Below are positions 46,608 to 54,789 of a stretch of 64,000 bases of DNA, piece after piece. Location of the stretch: positions 124,001 through 188,000 of the forward strand of contig SCRN01000001.1 in assembly GCA_004322045.1 (NCBI GenBank), read 5' to 3'. Every line of letters begins with the position of its first letter. Position 1 is the stretch's first letter. This stretch comes from Paraburkholderia sp. (GTDB lineage Bacteria > Pseudomonadota > Gammaproteobacteria > Burkholderiales > Burkholderiaceae). The notes under the pieces are model-generated. The model saw nothing but the letters and a program-made list of their open reading frames with translations, made no database searches and was not told the origin of the DNA. Position numbers and translations under genes: made by a program.

Positions 46608-47759
46608 ATGAAAATCAAACTTGTCGCGGTGGCGGCGTTGGCCACATTCACCGGCTCGGCTTATGCGCAGTCGTCGGTGACGCTCTATGGCGTCATCGAT
46701 AGCGGCCTGCTCTATCAGAACGCGGCCGGCACGAGCGCGATCCCAGCGCTGAACAAGAACGGCGGCAAAGTTTTCGCCGTCAAGGACGGCGGCATTTACG
46801 CGAGCAATTGGGGCATGCGCGGCACCGAGGACATCGGAGGCGGCTACAAGGTCAATTTCAGGTTACAGGGTACGTTCAACAGCGGCACGGGCGCGTTGGG
46901 ACTGAGCGGCACAGGCAACGGCAACGCTGTATTCAGCCAGTATGCGACGATTGGCGTGTCGAGCCCCTACGGCCGCGTCGACGTCGGCCGCCAGATCGTT
47001 CCCATGATCTGGGCCATGTACGATACCGATGCTCGGGCCTCGCAGTACTTCGGCAGCATTCTGACCGCTTGGGTCGGCCTGAACCAGGCCACCGGTTGGA
47101 TTCCCGTCAGCACGAACGGTTCGATCGGCGCACTTTACGACGACAATGCCATCGTCTATCAATCGCCGACGTTCGGCGGCGTTTCGCTAGCGCTCGAGTA
47201 TGCGCCTGGCGGCGTGCCCGGGCAGTTCCAAGGGGGCACCCGCGAATCGGCCGTGCTGAAGTACGCGAACTATGGTCTGCATCTGTCGGCCGTCTATTAC
47301 AACGGGCATGACAGCAATCCCTATGCGGTCACGCCCGCCGGTGTCGTTTCGGTTGCGCCCGCCGGCGTCGACAACAACCGCTTCTATTATCTGGGGGCCA
47401 TGTACACGTTCCGCGGTATCTCGGTTTCCGCGTCGTGGGCCAACGGCCGCAACCCCTCTCATACCGAGAGGGCGAATGTCGATATGTACTCGGCGGGCCT
47501 GGGATACGCGTTCTCACCCGCACTGCACGTCAGCTCGGGCTTCTATTACCTGAAGGACAAGAACCACTCTGCGAACCACTCGGTCGAAGTATCGCTCGCG
47601 GTCGACTACAGCCTCTCCAAGCGAACGACCTTGTACGCGCAAGCCGCGCACGTCGACAACCGCGGAAATAACATGGGCCAGATGATCGCCTACGGGGAGC
47701 CGACCGCGCCCAACCGGAGCACGACCGGCGCGATGATCGGCATCCGCCACAGTTTCTGA
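46608..47759 (+). CDS. Gram-negative porin (Burkholderia OmpC-type)
   Basis: 383 residues with GAAGGAG upstream. Signal peptide MKIKLVAVAALATFTGSAYA with cleavage before QSS, then the family start SSVTLYGVIDSGLLYQNA and the C-terminal beta signal IGIRHSF ending in Phe. A trimeric outer-membrane channel; substrate class unknown. Confidence 0.95.
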   Translation: MKIKLVAVAALATFTGSAYAQSSVTLYGVIDSGLLYQNAAGTSAIPALNKNGGKVFAVKDGGIYASNWGMRGTEDIGGGYKVNFRLQGTFNSGTGALGLSGTGNGNAVFSQYATIGVSSPYGRVDVGRQIVPMIWAMYDTDARASQYFGSILTAWVGLNQATGWIPVSTNGSIGALYDDNAIVYQSPTFGGVSLALEYAPGGVPGQFQGGTRESAVLKYANYGLHLSAVYYNGHDSNPYAVTPAGVVSVAPAGVDNNRFYYLGAMYTFRGISVSASWANGRNPSHTERANVDMYSAGLGYAFSPALHVSSGFYYLKDKNHSANHSVEVSLAVDYSLSKRTTLYAQAAHVDNRGNNMGQMIAYGEPTAPNRSTTGAMIGIRHSF

Positions 47760-47795
47760 GTTCACTCGCGACGCCACGAAGCCTACGAAGTGGCC

Positions 47796-47825
47796 CATCC
47801 CCATTCCGGCGAACGGGGATGTTTA
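47796..47825 (+). terminator. Porin terminator
   Basis: CATCCCC-N12-GGGGATG followed by TTTAAA, 37 bases after the porin stop codon. Confidence 0.7.
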
Positions 47826-47863
47826 AAGGGACTGGTCACCGATTTCTCCCGCGTCAGCCTTTA

Positions 47864-47882
47864 TATATCACGGTGTGATATA
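47864..47882. promoter_or_regulatory. Perfect 19-bp palindrome upstream of sdhB region
   Basis: TATATCACGGTGTGATATA: 8-bp arms and a 3-base centre. It looks like an operator of a dimeric regulator. A related 19-bp palindrome is at 52239-52257. Confidence 0.6.
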
Positions 47883-47956
47883 ACATCGCTATCTTGATCT
47901 ACCGCAACCTCCTCCGGTTTCGCAGAGATAAACTGTGCAAAGCGTGGGAGTGGCAT

Positions 47957-48048
47957 CGCGACGGCTGGCTCAAGGAGATGGCACCCCACAACGCGTTGCG
48001 CGACCGGCTAGGACACGACGTTCGAATCCGTCAACGCTGGCGCGTCAC
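47957..48048 (+). pseudogene. DUF488 gene remnant
   Basis: The plus frame reads DGWLKEMAPHNALRDRLGHD, then VRIRQRW. DUF488 proteins have AWLKDVAPSNALRHWFGHDP, so this is a piece of that family. It runs in frame into sdhB but no start or N-terminal half is present. Confidence 0.55.
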
Positions 48049-48076
48049 GAGCGCTGCTCCAACCAGGAGGGACACC

Positions 48077-48784
48077 GTGAGTGAAACAAGAGTCTTTGAA
48101 ATCTATCGCTATGATCCGGACCGCGATCAGAAGCCGTATATGCAAACGTACGAGATCGAAGTCTCTCCGCACGACCGGATGTTGCTCGACGTCCTCATCC
48201 GGCTCAAAGCGCAGGACGAGACGCTAAGCTTTCGGCGCTCGTGCCGCGAAGGCGTATGCGGCTCGGACGCCATGAACATCAACCGCAAGAATGGGCTCGC
48301 CTGCATCACCAACCTGAACGACCTCCCCCGCCACATCGTTTTGCTCCCGTTGCCGGGATTACCGGTCGTGCGCGACCTGATCGTGGACATGACCGCGTTC
48401 TTCAAGCAGTACCATTCGATCAAACCTTACCTGATCAACGATACGCCCCCGCCCGAGCGGGAAAGGCGCCAGACGCCCGAGGAACGCGACCAACTCGACG
48501 GCCTCTACGAGTGCATTCTGTGCGCGTGTTGTTCGAGCGCTTGCCCCTCCTTCTGGTGGAACCCGGACAAATACGTCGGCCCCGCAGGGCTCCTACAGGC
48601 CTATCGCTTTCTCGTCGACTCGCGCGACGAAGCCACGGGCGAGCGGCTCGACAATCTCGACGATCCGTATCGCCTATTCCGCTGCCGCACAATTTTGAAC
48701 TGCACGGACGTCTGCCCCAAAGGCCTGAATCCGGCAAGGGCAATCGGCGAAATTCGCAGCATGCTTGCGCGCAGGTCAATCTGA
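48077..48784 (+). CDS. sdhB: Succinate dehydrogenase / fumarate reductase iron-sulfur subunit, orphan
   Basis: 235 residues from the GTG at 48077 with AGGAGG 9 bases upstream. The [2Fe-2S] cluster ligands are in RSCREGVCGSDAMNINRKNG and LAC; the second ferredoxin domain has CILCACCSSACPS and CTDVCPKG. sdhA, sdhC and sdhD are not in this window. A normal complex II set probably exists elsewhere; this may be a second iron-sulfur subunit for altered oxygen conditions. Neighbours (cupin, AhpD, hemerythrin, FNR) fit that. Confidence 0.93.
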   Translation: MSETRVFEIYRYDPDRDQKPYMQTYEIEVSPHDRMLLDVLIRLKAQDETLSFRRSCREGVCGSDAMNINRKNGLACITNLNDLPRHIVLLPLPGLPVVRDLIVDMTAFFKQYHSIKPYLINDTPPPERERRQTPEERDQLDGLYECILCACCSSACPSFWWNPDKYVGPAGLLQAYRFLVDSRDEATGERLDNLDDPYRLFRCRTILNCTDVCPKGLNPARAIGEIRSMLARRSI

Positions 48785-48821
48785 GCGGCGCGCAAAGTAA
48801 AAGTCATGGAGGGTGGCAGTT

Positions 48822-49157
48822 ATGGCGATGCCAAGAGCGACACAGGGCGAGTTGATCGACGTTCGACCACTCGGCGAAGCATTGTGCGATTCGAAATCCG
48901 TCACGCTCATGCGCACGGACCACCTGGAGGTCGTTCGGCTTGTACTCCCGGCCGGCAAGCATATTTCCGAGCACCGGGCGCCGGGAGAGATAACTGTGCA
49001 GTGTCTGGAAGGCGTGATCAAATTCGGCAGCGGTGCGCAGGTGCACCTGATGCGCGGCGGGGATATGTTGTTCCTGCTGGGCGGGCAGACACATTGGCTC
49101 GAGGCCGTGGAAAGCGCTTCTGTGCTCGTCACCCTTTATCTCCCGCATGATCATTAG
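48822..49157 (+). CDS. Small cupin-domain protein
   Basis: 111 residues from the ATG at 48822 with GGAGGG 8 bases upstream. The cupin core is [31 protein letters not shown] and [20 protein letters not shown], with His and Glu that can bind metal. Function unknown; it lies 37 bases after sdhB, in one likely operon. Confidence 0.82.
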   Translation: MAMPRATQGELIDVRPLGEALCDSKSVTLMRTDHLEVVRLVLPAGKHISEHRAPGEITVQCLEGVIKFGSGAQVHLMRGGDMLFLLGGQTHWLEAVESASVLVTLYLPHDH

Positions 49158-49183
49158 GCCAGCCGGTCCAGCCGGAGGAATAG

Positions 49184-49402
49184 ATGCCCATGAGCGAGCA
49201 GCGACGCATTGAATTTCTCATCGAACGCGACGGACTGCAGCAGGCCACCGACTGGGTGCGCCGCACGATGCAGATCTACCGCCGGGCGGTTCTCTCCAAG
49301 GGACATTTCGCGCACTCCCATCCCTACCGGCACCGCTTCATCGTTTCGTATTTGGAGTTCAAGAGATGGTTGAGCGTGGGTTCCACGACAGGCCCGGCAT
49401 AA
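49184..49402 (+). CDS. Small hypothetical protein
   Basis: 72 residues, with GGAGGAATAG just before the ATG. Basic, His-rich middle (SKGHFAHSHPYRHRFIVSYL). Not recognised. The strong ribosome site and position between the cupin and AhpD genes support a real gene. Confidence 0.6.
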   Translation: MPMSEQRRIEFLIERDGLQQATDWVRRTMQIYRRAVLSKGHFAHSHPYRHRFIVSYLEFKRWLSVGSTTGPA

Positions 49403-49513
49403 CGGCAGGCCTCGCGGCTCACTGATTTTTCGGCAGCGTCTGTACCGGCGCGTTATGCACGATTGGCAGCGACGACATCGAGTGCGAACGTCTGCGTTTT
49501 TCGTAGAAGGTGA

Positions 49514-49882
49514 ATGATGGAAAACTCAATGTATCCCCAGTCAAGCCCGGACATTGCCCGACAACGCCGGGAACTCGCACCCGAAACGCTCGCGGCGTTC
49601 AGGGCTTTCAGTGCCAGCGTTTTTGCCGATGGTGCGCTGCCGGCGCGGACGAAACAACTCATCGCGGTGGCCGTCGCGCACGTCACTCAGTGCCCTTATT
49701 GCATACGGGGACATACGAAGGAGGCCTTGAAGGCCGGCGCATCGGAAAAGGAAATCATGGAAGCCATCTGGGTCGCGGCCGAGATGCGTGCCGGTGGAGC
49801 ATACGCGCATTCGACACTTGCACTCGACGTCATGAGACAAGAGGGGCTATCGCCCGAGGCGCAGCATGGCGAGCATCATTGA
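49514..49882 (+). CDS. AhpD-like carboxymuconolactone decarboxylase family protein
   Basis: 122 residues. The CxxC-His active site is in HVTQCPYCIRGHTKEALKAG, typical of AhpD-type alkylhydroperoxidase proteins that reduce peroxides or disulfides. ARTKQLIAVAVAHVTQCPYC is the family pattern. The end overlaps the hemerythrin gene by 17 bases. Confidence 0.92.
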   Translation: MMENSMYPQSSPDIARQRRELAPETLAAFRAFSASVFADGALPARTKQLIAVAVAHVTQCPYCIRGHTKEALKAGASEKEIMEAIWVAAEMRAGGAYAHSTLALDVMRQEGLSPEAQHGEHH

Positions 49883-50441
49883 CAACCTAATCGCCGAACA
49901 CCGACGTTTGGAGCGGCTCGTGCGACTGATCGAACGCCGATCGATGCTACGCGATGCGCAAGCCGCCGCCAACAGCGCATTGCTGGTAGATGCCCTGTAC
50001 TACTTGACGCGGTTTCCCGACGTGAACCACCACGCGCTGGAGGACCGCATTATCGGTAACCTGCTCGAGAAGAATATGTTGCCCGCCGATGTGGGAAGCG
50101 AACTCGCGGCGCAGCATGCGACGCTCGCGCGTCAGGGGCACGAGTTGATTCAGGACCTCGAATCCATGTTGCGCGACGAAAACATGTCCGGCGAGCTTCT
50201 CGAGTTTCGTATCCGCCTGTACGCGGAGCGGCTGCGGCACAACATGGCGGTCGAAGAACTCACGATGTTTCCTGTCGCGGCGCGCCACTTGGATTCCGGC
50301 GATTGGGCCTTGATACTGCAGGCAAGCGCGCAACGGCCGGCCGACCCGCTCTTTCAGATGCCGGTCCATGAGCGGTTCGTGCAACTGCACCATGTCATCG
50401 CTACCGAAGCTGATTGCGAGTGCCCGGAGGGTGAGTTGTAG
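49866..50441 (+). CDS. Hemerythrin-domain protein
   Basis: 191 residues. Metal-ligand His and Glu of the diiron HHE cation-binding domain are in LIAEHRRLERLV, DVNHHALEDRII, QHATLARQGHELI and RHNMAVEELTMFPVAA. Such proteins bind O2 or NO, or protect iron-sulfur proteins. Translationally coupled to the AhpD-like gene. Confidence 0.88.
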   Translation: MASIIDNLIAEHRRLERLVRLIERRSMLRDAQAAANSALLVDALYYLTRFPDVNHHALEDRIIGNLLEKNMLPADVGSELAAQHATLARQGHELIQDLESMLRDENMSGELLEFRIRLYAERLRHNMAVEELTMFPVAARHLDSGDWALILQASAQRPADPLFQMPVHERFVQLHHVIATEADCECPEGEL

Positions 50442-50514
50442 CCGCGCTGGTGCCCGCTTGTGCAAAAAGGCAGCGATGTCGCCGGCTTGAGCGCACCCGC
50501 CCTCCGCGCTTCGT

Positions 50515-50697
50515 TTATGACGGTGTGCTCGTCGAGGCCATCCCGGGCGCGACGTCCCTCGCCACAGGCCGCGGTTCCGGGTGGACCGCGGGAGGATCGC
50601 TTGCCGGGAAGCTTTCTGCCCCCGCCTCGTCGATCAGGGCTTCAAGGTGCTCTGCGCGCTGACTAGCCGCGCGCTCGGCTTCACGAATAGTGTGCAT
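50515..50697 (-). CDS. Small SFPASDPPA-motif protein
   Basis: 60 residues from the ATG at 50697 with GAGG 8 bases upstream. Helical N-terminus (IREAERAASQRAEHLEALID), then EAGAESFPASDPPAVHPEP. The SFPASDPPA motif recurs in many short uncharacterised proteobacterial proteins. Function unknown. Confidence 0.65.
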   Translation of the reverse strand: MHTIREAERAASQRAEHLEALIDEAGAESFPASDPPAVHPEPRPVARDVAPGMASTSTPS

Positions 50698-50727
50698 GAT
50701 TGGCCTCACTAATGCCCTCGACTGAGA

Positions 50728-50991
50728 TTAGTCCGAGGATGCCTCTTTGGGTGCCCTCCGCGGCGACCTGCAAAGTCGGATAACGAGATTATTGCCCAAT
50801 GGCGTGACGAGCGGTTTACCCGGGCACTTTCGACACTTGTCGATTTTGATCAGATTACAGCTCACTAACGGCAGCAGGTCGGGCCATTCGATGCCGACCT
50901 GGTCGGGCGTATGAGCGACGAGCATGAGGGTAGCGATTTCGTGCGGCGTCAACATCGGGAAATTCGTAGCGCACTCTTGGGGTTCTTTCAT
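50728..50991 (-). CDS. Small HEIATL-motif protein, possible HTH
   Basis: 87 residues from the ATG at 50991 with AGGAGG 8 bases upstream. Contains LTPHEIATLMLVAHTPDQVG, CRKCPGKPLVTPLGNNLVIR. It shares the HEIATL(M/L)L-x2-H pattern with the protein at 52415-52663. Function unknown; perhaps a small DNA-binding or regulatory protein. It has four Cys (CATN, SCNL, KCRKC). Confidence 0.65.
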   Translation of the reverse strand: MKEPQECATNFPMLTPHEIATLMLVAHTPDQVGIEWPDLLPLVSCNLIKIDKCRKCPGKPLVTPLGNNLVIRLCRSPRRAPKEASSD

Positions 50992-51065
50992 CAATGTCCT
51001 CCTGGCCGGCTTTCTGACAAGCGATGCTCGAGCATGCAACGCGTACGCGTGCTGCTTCTTACGTC

Positions 51066-51869
51066 CTACTGAACCAGGAGGGCAGAATTGCAGACGTCTG
51101 TCTCCTGCTTGCGCAACCCATCGATATCGAGAATTCGGAGATCCTTGCCATGCACCTCGATCAACCGCCTCGCCTGCAATTTCGATAACATCCGGCTAAC
51201 CGTCTCGAGCGTCAGCCCTAAATGGCTACCGATTTCCTCACGCGTCATCTTCAGCGTGAATGCTGCAGCAGAGTAGCCACGGGTCTGCCAGCGCCGCGAC
51301 AAGTCGGCCAGAAAGATGGCCACCCGCTCCTCCGCCGTCGCGACGCCGATCAGCATCATGACCGCGGATGCACGTACGATCTCCGCACTGAGCATCTGGT
51401 GGACATGCTCTTGGATCGGTTTCACTTCCCGGCACAACATCTCGAGCAGATCGAAGGGCATCACGCACACGGAGCTGTCTTCCAGTGCGATCGCCTCGCA
51501 ACGATAGCTGCCGTTGGCAATGCCATCGAAGCCGAGTGTTTCGCCCACGATCGCGAAACCGGTGACCTGCTCACGCCCTTCACTATGTGTGACCACCGTC
51601 TTGAACGACCCTGAGCGAACGGCATAGATGTTTCCGAAGGTGTCGCCTGGGCGAAACAAGGCATGCCCGCGCCTTACGGTGCGCACGCACTGCACAGCAT
51701 CGTTGAGCCGCGCGTGTGCGAGCGTGTCGATTGGTCGACAGGCGCAAATCGCCGCCATCGCGCAGGTCTTGCAGCCGATGTCGCGCCTGCCCGAATCGCC
51801 TTGTCGTGCGATGAACTCACGATACGTGCTAGAAGCGAGGCTTATCCGAGGTTCGAGTGGGGTCGACAT
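51066..51869 (-). CDS. FNR/CRP-family oxygen-responsive regulator
   Basis: 267 residues from the ATG at 51869 with AGAGGA upstream. N-terminal Cys cluster GCKTCAMAAICAC can hold a [4Fe-4S] cluster with a distal Cys (SSVCVM). The cyclic-nucleotide-binding-like barrel (FRPGDTFGNIYAVRSGSFKT) and the C-terminal Crp helix-turn-helix (MTREEIGSHLGLTLETVSRM, LSKLQ) match FNR. It activates or represses under low oxygen. An FNR-like box lies upstream of itself. Confidence 0.94.
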   Translation of the reverse strand: MSTPLEPRISLASSTYREFIARQGDSGRRDIGCKTCAMAAICACRPIDTLAHARLNDAVQCVRTVRRGHALFRPGDTFGNIYAVRSGSFKTVVTHSEGREQVTGFAIVGETLGFDGIANGSYRCEAIALEDSSVCVMPFDLLEMLCREVKPIQEHVHQMLSAEIVRASAVMMLIGVATAEERVAIFLADLSRRWQTRGYSAAAFTLKMTREEIGSHLGLTLETVSRMLSKLQARRLIEVHGKDLRILDIDGLRKQETDVCNSALLVQ

Positions 51870-51955
51870 GTTTTTCCTCTGGCCGTGAATATCCAGGTGG
51901 CCGGATGTACAGACGGGGCGGGCCAAACGCGAGGCCTTACCGCGTCGACTCGCGT

Positions 51956-51969
51956 TTAACATAGATCAA
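51956..51969. promoter_or_regulatory. FNR-like box upstream of fnr-type gene
   Basis: TTAAC-ATAG-ATCAA compared with TTGAT-N4-ATCAA: the right half is exact, the left matches 3 of 5. It is 87 bases before the start codon, suited to autoregulation. Confidence 0.5.
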
Positions 51970-52155
51970 CAATACATCTTTTATGGGCGATTGACAATGC
52001 CGACTGGCGGCCGGCTCGGGGGGGCGTCGAGACGCTTATTTAGGGTCTCATCATCGCGATGCATTGGAATATGGTGTAGCGAGCGCTATAGACCAGTGCG
52101 TTCACCGCGCACGCGACAAGCTGACTAGAGCCTGATGGATCATCTGCTGCCGCAT

Positions 52156-52180
52156 AAACATATGCACGTAGTATATGTTT
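52156..52180. repeat. Inverted repeat AAACATAT-N9-ATATGTTT
   Basis: Perfect 8-bp arms in an AT-rich patch of an otherwise GC-rich region. Probably a regulator site. Confidence 0.55.
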
Positions 52181-52238
52181 TACGCGAATCAGAGCCCTGG
52201 ATGCATCGCTAGCTTCCCGCTTAGCTACCGAATGAAAT

Positions 52239-52257
52239 GTGTAACACTGTGATACAC
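52239..52257. promoter_or_regulatory. 19-bp palindrome related to that at 47864
   Basis: GTGTAACACTGTGATACAC, near-perfect. Both have GTGATA in the right arm and a 3-base centre. Confidence 0.5.
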
Positions 52258-52414
52258 GAGCGCCCGCTACGGCGCGAAATCGTCCTTTGTTTTCAGGGTG
52301 TTATCGTTCTCGGTCGCACGCGGCGAGGCGCCCGAAACGCCCCTCGCTTTAAGGATCGCTTAAGACGGCTTGAGCAACATCAGCCCGCTGCTATTCGCGA
52401 TGGAGGCCGGCCCG

Positions 52415-52663
52415 ATGACTGACCCGCAACAACATGCCACGCCGCGCAAGCCGCCTACGATGCTGCGGCGCATCCTAAGCCATCACGAAATCGCCACGCT
52501 GCTGCTGTTGCTTCATTCGCCGATTGACGTGTCCGCCAAGCCCGAGCTCCCCATGCTGCAAGAGGCTGGCCTCGTAGAACAGATCACTTCCGAATCGGGC
52601 GACACCCGCTTTCAATTGACCGACGACGGCAACGCCGTCCTTCGCGGCCTGGGCGTGCGCTGA
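52415..52663 (+). CDS. Small HEIATL-motif protein, possible HTH (paralogue)
   Basis: 82 residues from the ATG at 52415 with GGAGG 9 bases upstream. LRRILSHHEIATLLLLLHSP, then LQEAGLVEQITSESGDTRFQ and LTDDGNAVLRGLGVR, which looks like a winged helix (HEIATLLLL as first helix, FQLTDDGNAVL as wing). Related to the protein at 50728-50991. Function unknown. Confidence 0.65.
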   Translation: MTDPQQHATPRKPPTMLRRILSHHEIATLLLLLHSPIDVSAKPELPMLQEAGLVEQITSESGDTRFQLTDDGNAVLRGLGVR

Positions 52664-52729
52664 TCTGGGCCTCGCATCGCCCCTCCAAGCGCCCGGCTGG
52701 CCTATGGCCTGCCGGCTTGCGCGCAAGAT

Positions 52730-52797
52730 GGCAAATGCGCTCACGCAAAGTGAGCGGGTTGAGCATCGAAACCGGCCCGGCCGGTGCCTACACTTCG
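52730..52797 (+). promoter_or_regulatory. Shared 68-bp promoter element, copy B
   Basis: Same element as 35305-35372, beginning GGCAAATGCGCTCAC and ending GTGCCTACACTTCG, ungapped over 68 bases. It is 138 bases before the AMP-ligase gene of the valine-type operon. Confidence 0.75.
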
Positions 52798-52934
52798 ACG
52801 CGTAGCACATCGGCATAAGCGACCGTAGGCGCTTCGCGACTACGGTGTCGGCATATCGGCGTCTATAAATAAGAATCGACCCGGGCGCGCATCGAACGCG
52901 CGAGACATGGCCAAAGCGGTACAGGAGACAAGCT

Positions 52935-54647
52935 ATGACGCCAGCACAGCGCTTTCTGACGGCGCGCGAGTTCTTATTGCGCCATCGCACCGACTATGAC
53001 CTCGCCTACCGCGAGTTCGTCTGGCCGGCTCTGGACACGTTCAACTGGGCGCTCGACTACTTCGACCCGATGGCGCGCGGCAACGACAGCCCGGCGCTCA
53101 AGCTCGTCGATGCGGGCACGGGCGAGGAGACTGCGTTTTCCTTTGCGCAAATGTCCGAACGTTCGGCGCGCATTGCGAATTACCTGCGTGGGCTCGGCGT
53201 CGAACGCGGCGACCGGATCCTGCTTATGCTGCCCAATCGCGTCGAACTATGGGACGCCATGCTCGCGGCGATCAAGCTGGGCGCCGTGCTCATGCCCGCC
53301 ACGACGCAGTTGTCGACCGACGATTTGCGCGACCGGATCGGCATCGGCCAGCCCGGGTTCGCGATCGTCGACGCCGCCGAATGCGGCAAGTTCGACGCGA
53401 TCGACGCCAGCCTCGTCAAGATCGCCGTCGGCGTGAGCGGGGCCGCGCCGGCGGGATGGCGCGTCTTTGCCGAGGGCTACGCGGCCAGCGCGCAATTCGA
53501 GCCGCGCGGCGTCACACAAGCGCGCGACCCGCTGCTGCTCTATTTCACCTCGGGCACGACGTCCAAGCCGAAGCTCGTCGAACATACCCACGAGAGCTAC
53601 CCAGTCGGCAGCTTATCGACGATGTATTGGATCGGCCTGCGACCGGGCGACGTCCACTGGAACATCAGCTCGCCGGGCTGGGCCAAGCACGCGTGGAGTT
53701 GCTTTTTCGCTCCGTGGGACGCTCAAGCGTGCGTCTTCATCCTCAATTACGCACGCTTCGATGCGAAGGCCACGCTCGAGACGCTGGTGCGTCATCGCGT
53801 CACGACGCTGTGCGCGCCGCCAACCGTCTGGCGCATGCTCGTGCAAGAGCCGCTCGCCTCGTACGCCGTTTCGTTGCGAGAAATCGTCGGTGCCGGCGAG
53901 CCGCTCAATCCTGAAATCATCGAGCGCGTGAAAGCCGCCTGGGACATCACGATCCGCGACGGGTACGGCCAGACCGAAACCACGTGCCAAATCGGCAACT
54001 CGCCGGGGCAGCCGGTCGTCGTGGGGTCGATGGGACGCCCGATGCCGGGTTACCGCGTCGTGCTGGTCGATCCCGACGGCCATCCTGCCGAGGAAGGCGA
54101 GATCGCCCTGCCGCTCGATCCTGCCACCGGCGCCGGGCCGCTAGGGTTGATGACACGCTACGCGAACAACGCCGATGCGACGGCGCACGTGCTGCGCGAC
54201 GGCCGCTATCACACCTCCGACATCGCCATGCGCCGCCAGGACGGCTATTACGTCTACGTGGGCCGCGCTGATGACGTCTTCAAATCGTCGGACTATCGTC
54301 TAAGTCCGTTCGAACTCGAAAGCGTGCTGATCGAGCACGAAGCGGTCGCCGAAGCCGCAGTCGTGCCCAGCCCCGACCCGTTGAGGCTGTCGGTCCCGAA
54401 AGCGTACGTCATGCTGCGTCACGGCTACACGTTCACGCCCGAACTGGCCAAGCGCATTTTCGCGTTCTCGCGCGAGCGGCTTTCGCCGTACAAGCGCATT
54501 CGACGCCTCGAAGCATACGATTTGCCCAAAACGATCTCGGGCAAGATCCGCCGCGTCGAACTGCGCCGCCGGGAACTCGAGCGAGGAGAAGCCGCCGGGC
54601 ACTTGCCCGGCGAGTATTGGGAAGAAGATTTCCCGGAACTGCGATGA
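52935..54647 (+). CDS. Medium-chain acyl-CoA synthetase, AMP-binding
   Basis: 570 residues with AGGAG upstream. P-loop LYFTSGTTSKPKLVEHTHES, GYGQTETTCQIGNSPGQPVV, and the C-terminal GRYHTSDIAMRRQDGYYVYV, DDVFKSSDYRLSPFE with the catalytic Lys in KTISGKIRRVEL. The SSDYRLSPFELESVL pattern is of the ACSM-like branch. First gene of the operon with mmsA and mmsB; it may activate isobutyrate, 3-hydroxyisobutyrate or propionate-type acids. Confidence 0.93.
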   Translation: MTPAQRFLTAREFLLRHRTDYDLAYREFVWPALDTFNWALDYFDPMARGNDSPALKLVDAGTGEETAFSFAQMSERSARIANYLRGLGVERGDRILLMLPNRVELWDAMLAAIKLGAVLMPATTQLSTDDLRDRIGIGQPGFAIVDAAECGKFDAIDASLVKIAVGVSGAAPAGWRVFAEGYAASAQFEPRGVTQARDPLLLYFTSGTTSKPKLVEHTHESYPVGSLSTMYWIGLRPGDVHWNISSPGWAKHAWSCFFAPWDAQACVFILNYARFDAKATLETLVRHRVTTLCAPPTVWRMLVQEPLASYAVSLREIVGAGEPLNPEIIERVKAAWDITIRDGYGQTETTCQIGNSPGQPVVVGSMGRPMPGYRVVLVDPDGHPAEEGEIALPLDPATGAGPLGLMTRYANNADATAHVLRDGRYHTSDIAMRRQDGYYVYVGRADDVFKSSDYRLSPFELESVLIEHEAVAEAAVVPSPDPLRLSVPKAYVMLRHGYTFTPELAKRIFAFSRERLSPYKRIRRLEAYDLPKTISGKIRRVELRRRELERGEAAGHLPGEYWEEDFPELR

Positions 54648-54789
54648 TGGCCCGCTCGATGCGCCCTTCGCCCCGCTCGCCTCACCCGCAGCAACGATCC
54701 TCTCGAGCCGCGCGTGACGCGTCGGCTTGCCGTTTCGCGCCTGGCACATCCCCGGCGCGCTTTCTCATTCAATGAACCGGAGCCTATCG

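Larger units (their letters stand above)
51870..52414. other. Regulatory intergenic region
   Basis: 545 bases with no gene. It holds an FNR-like box, a 25-base inverted repeat and a 19-bp palindrome (listed). Confidence 0.6.
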
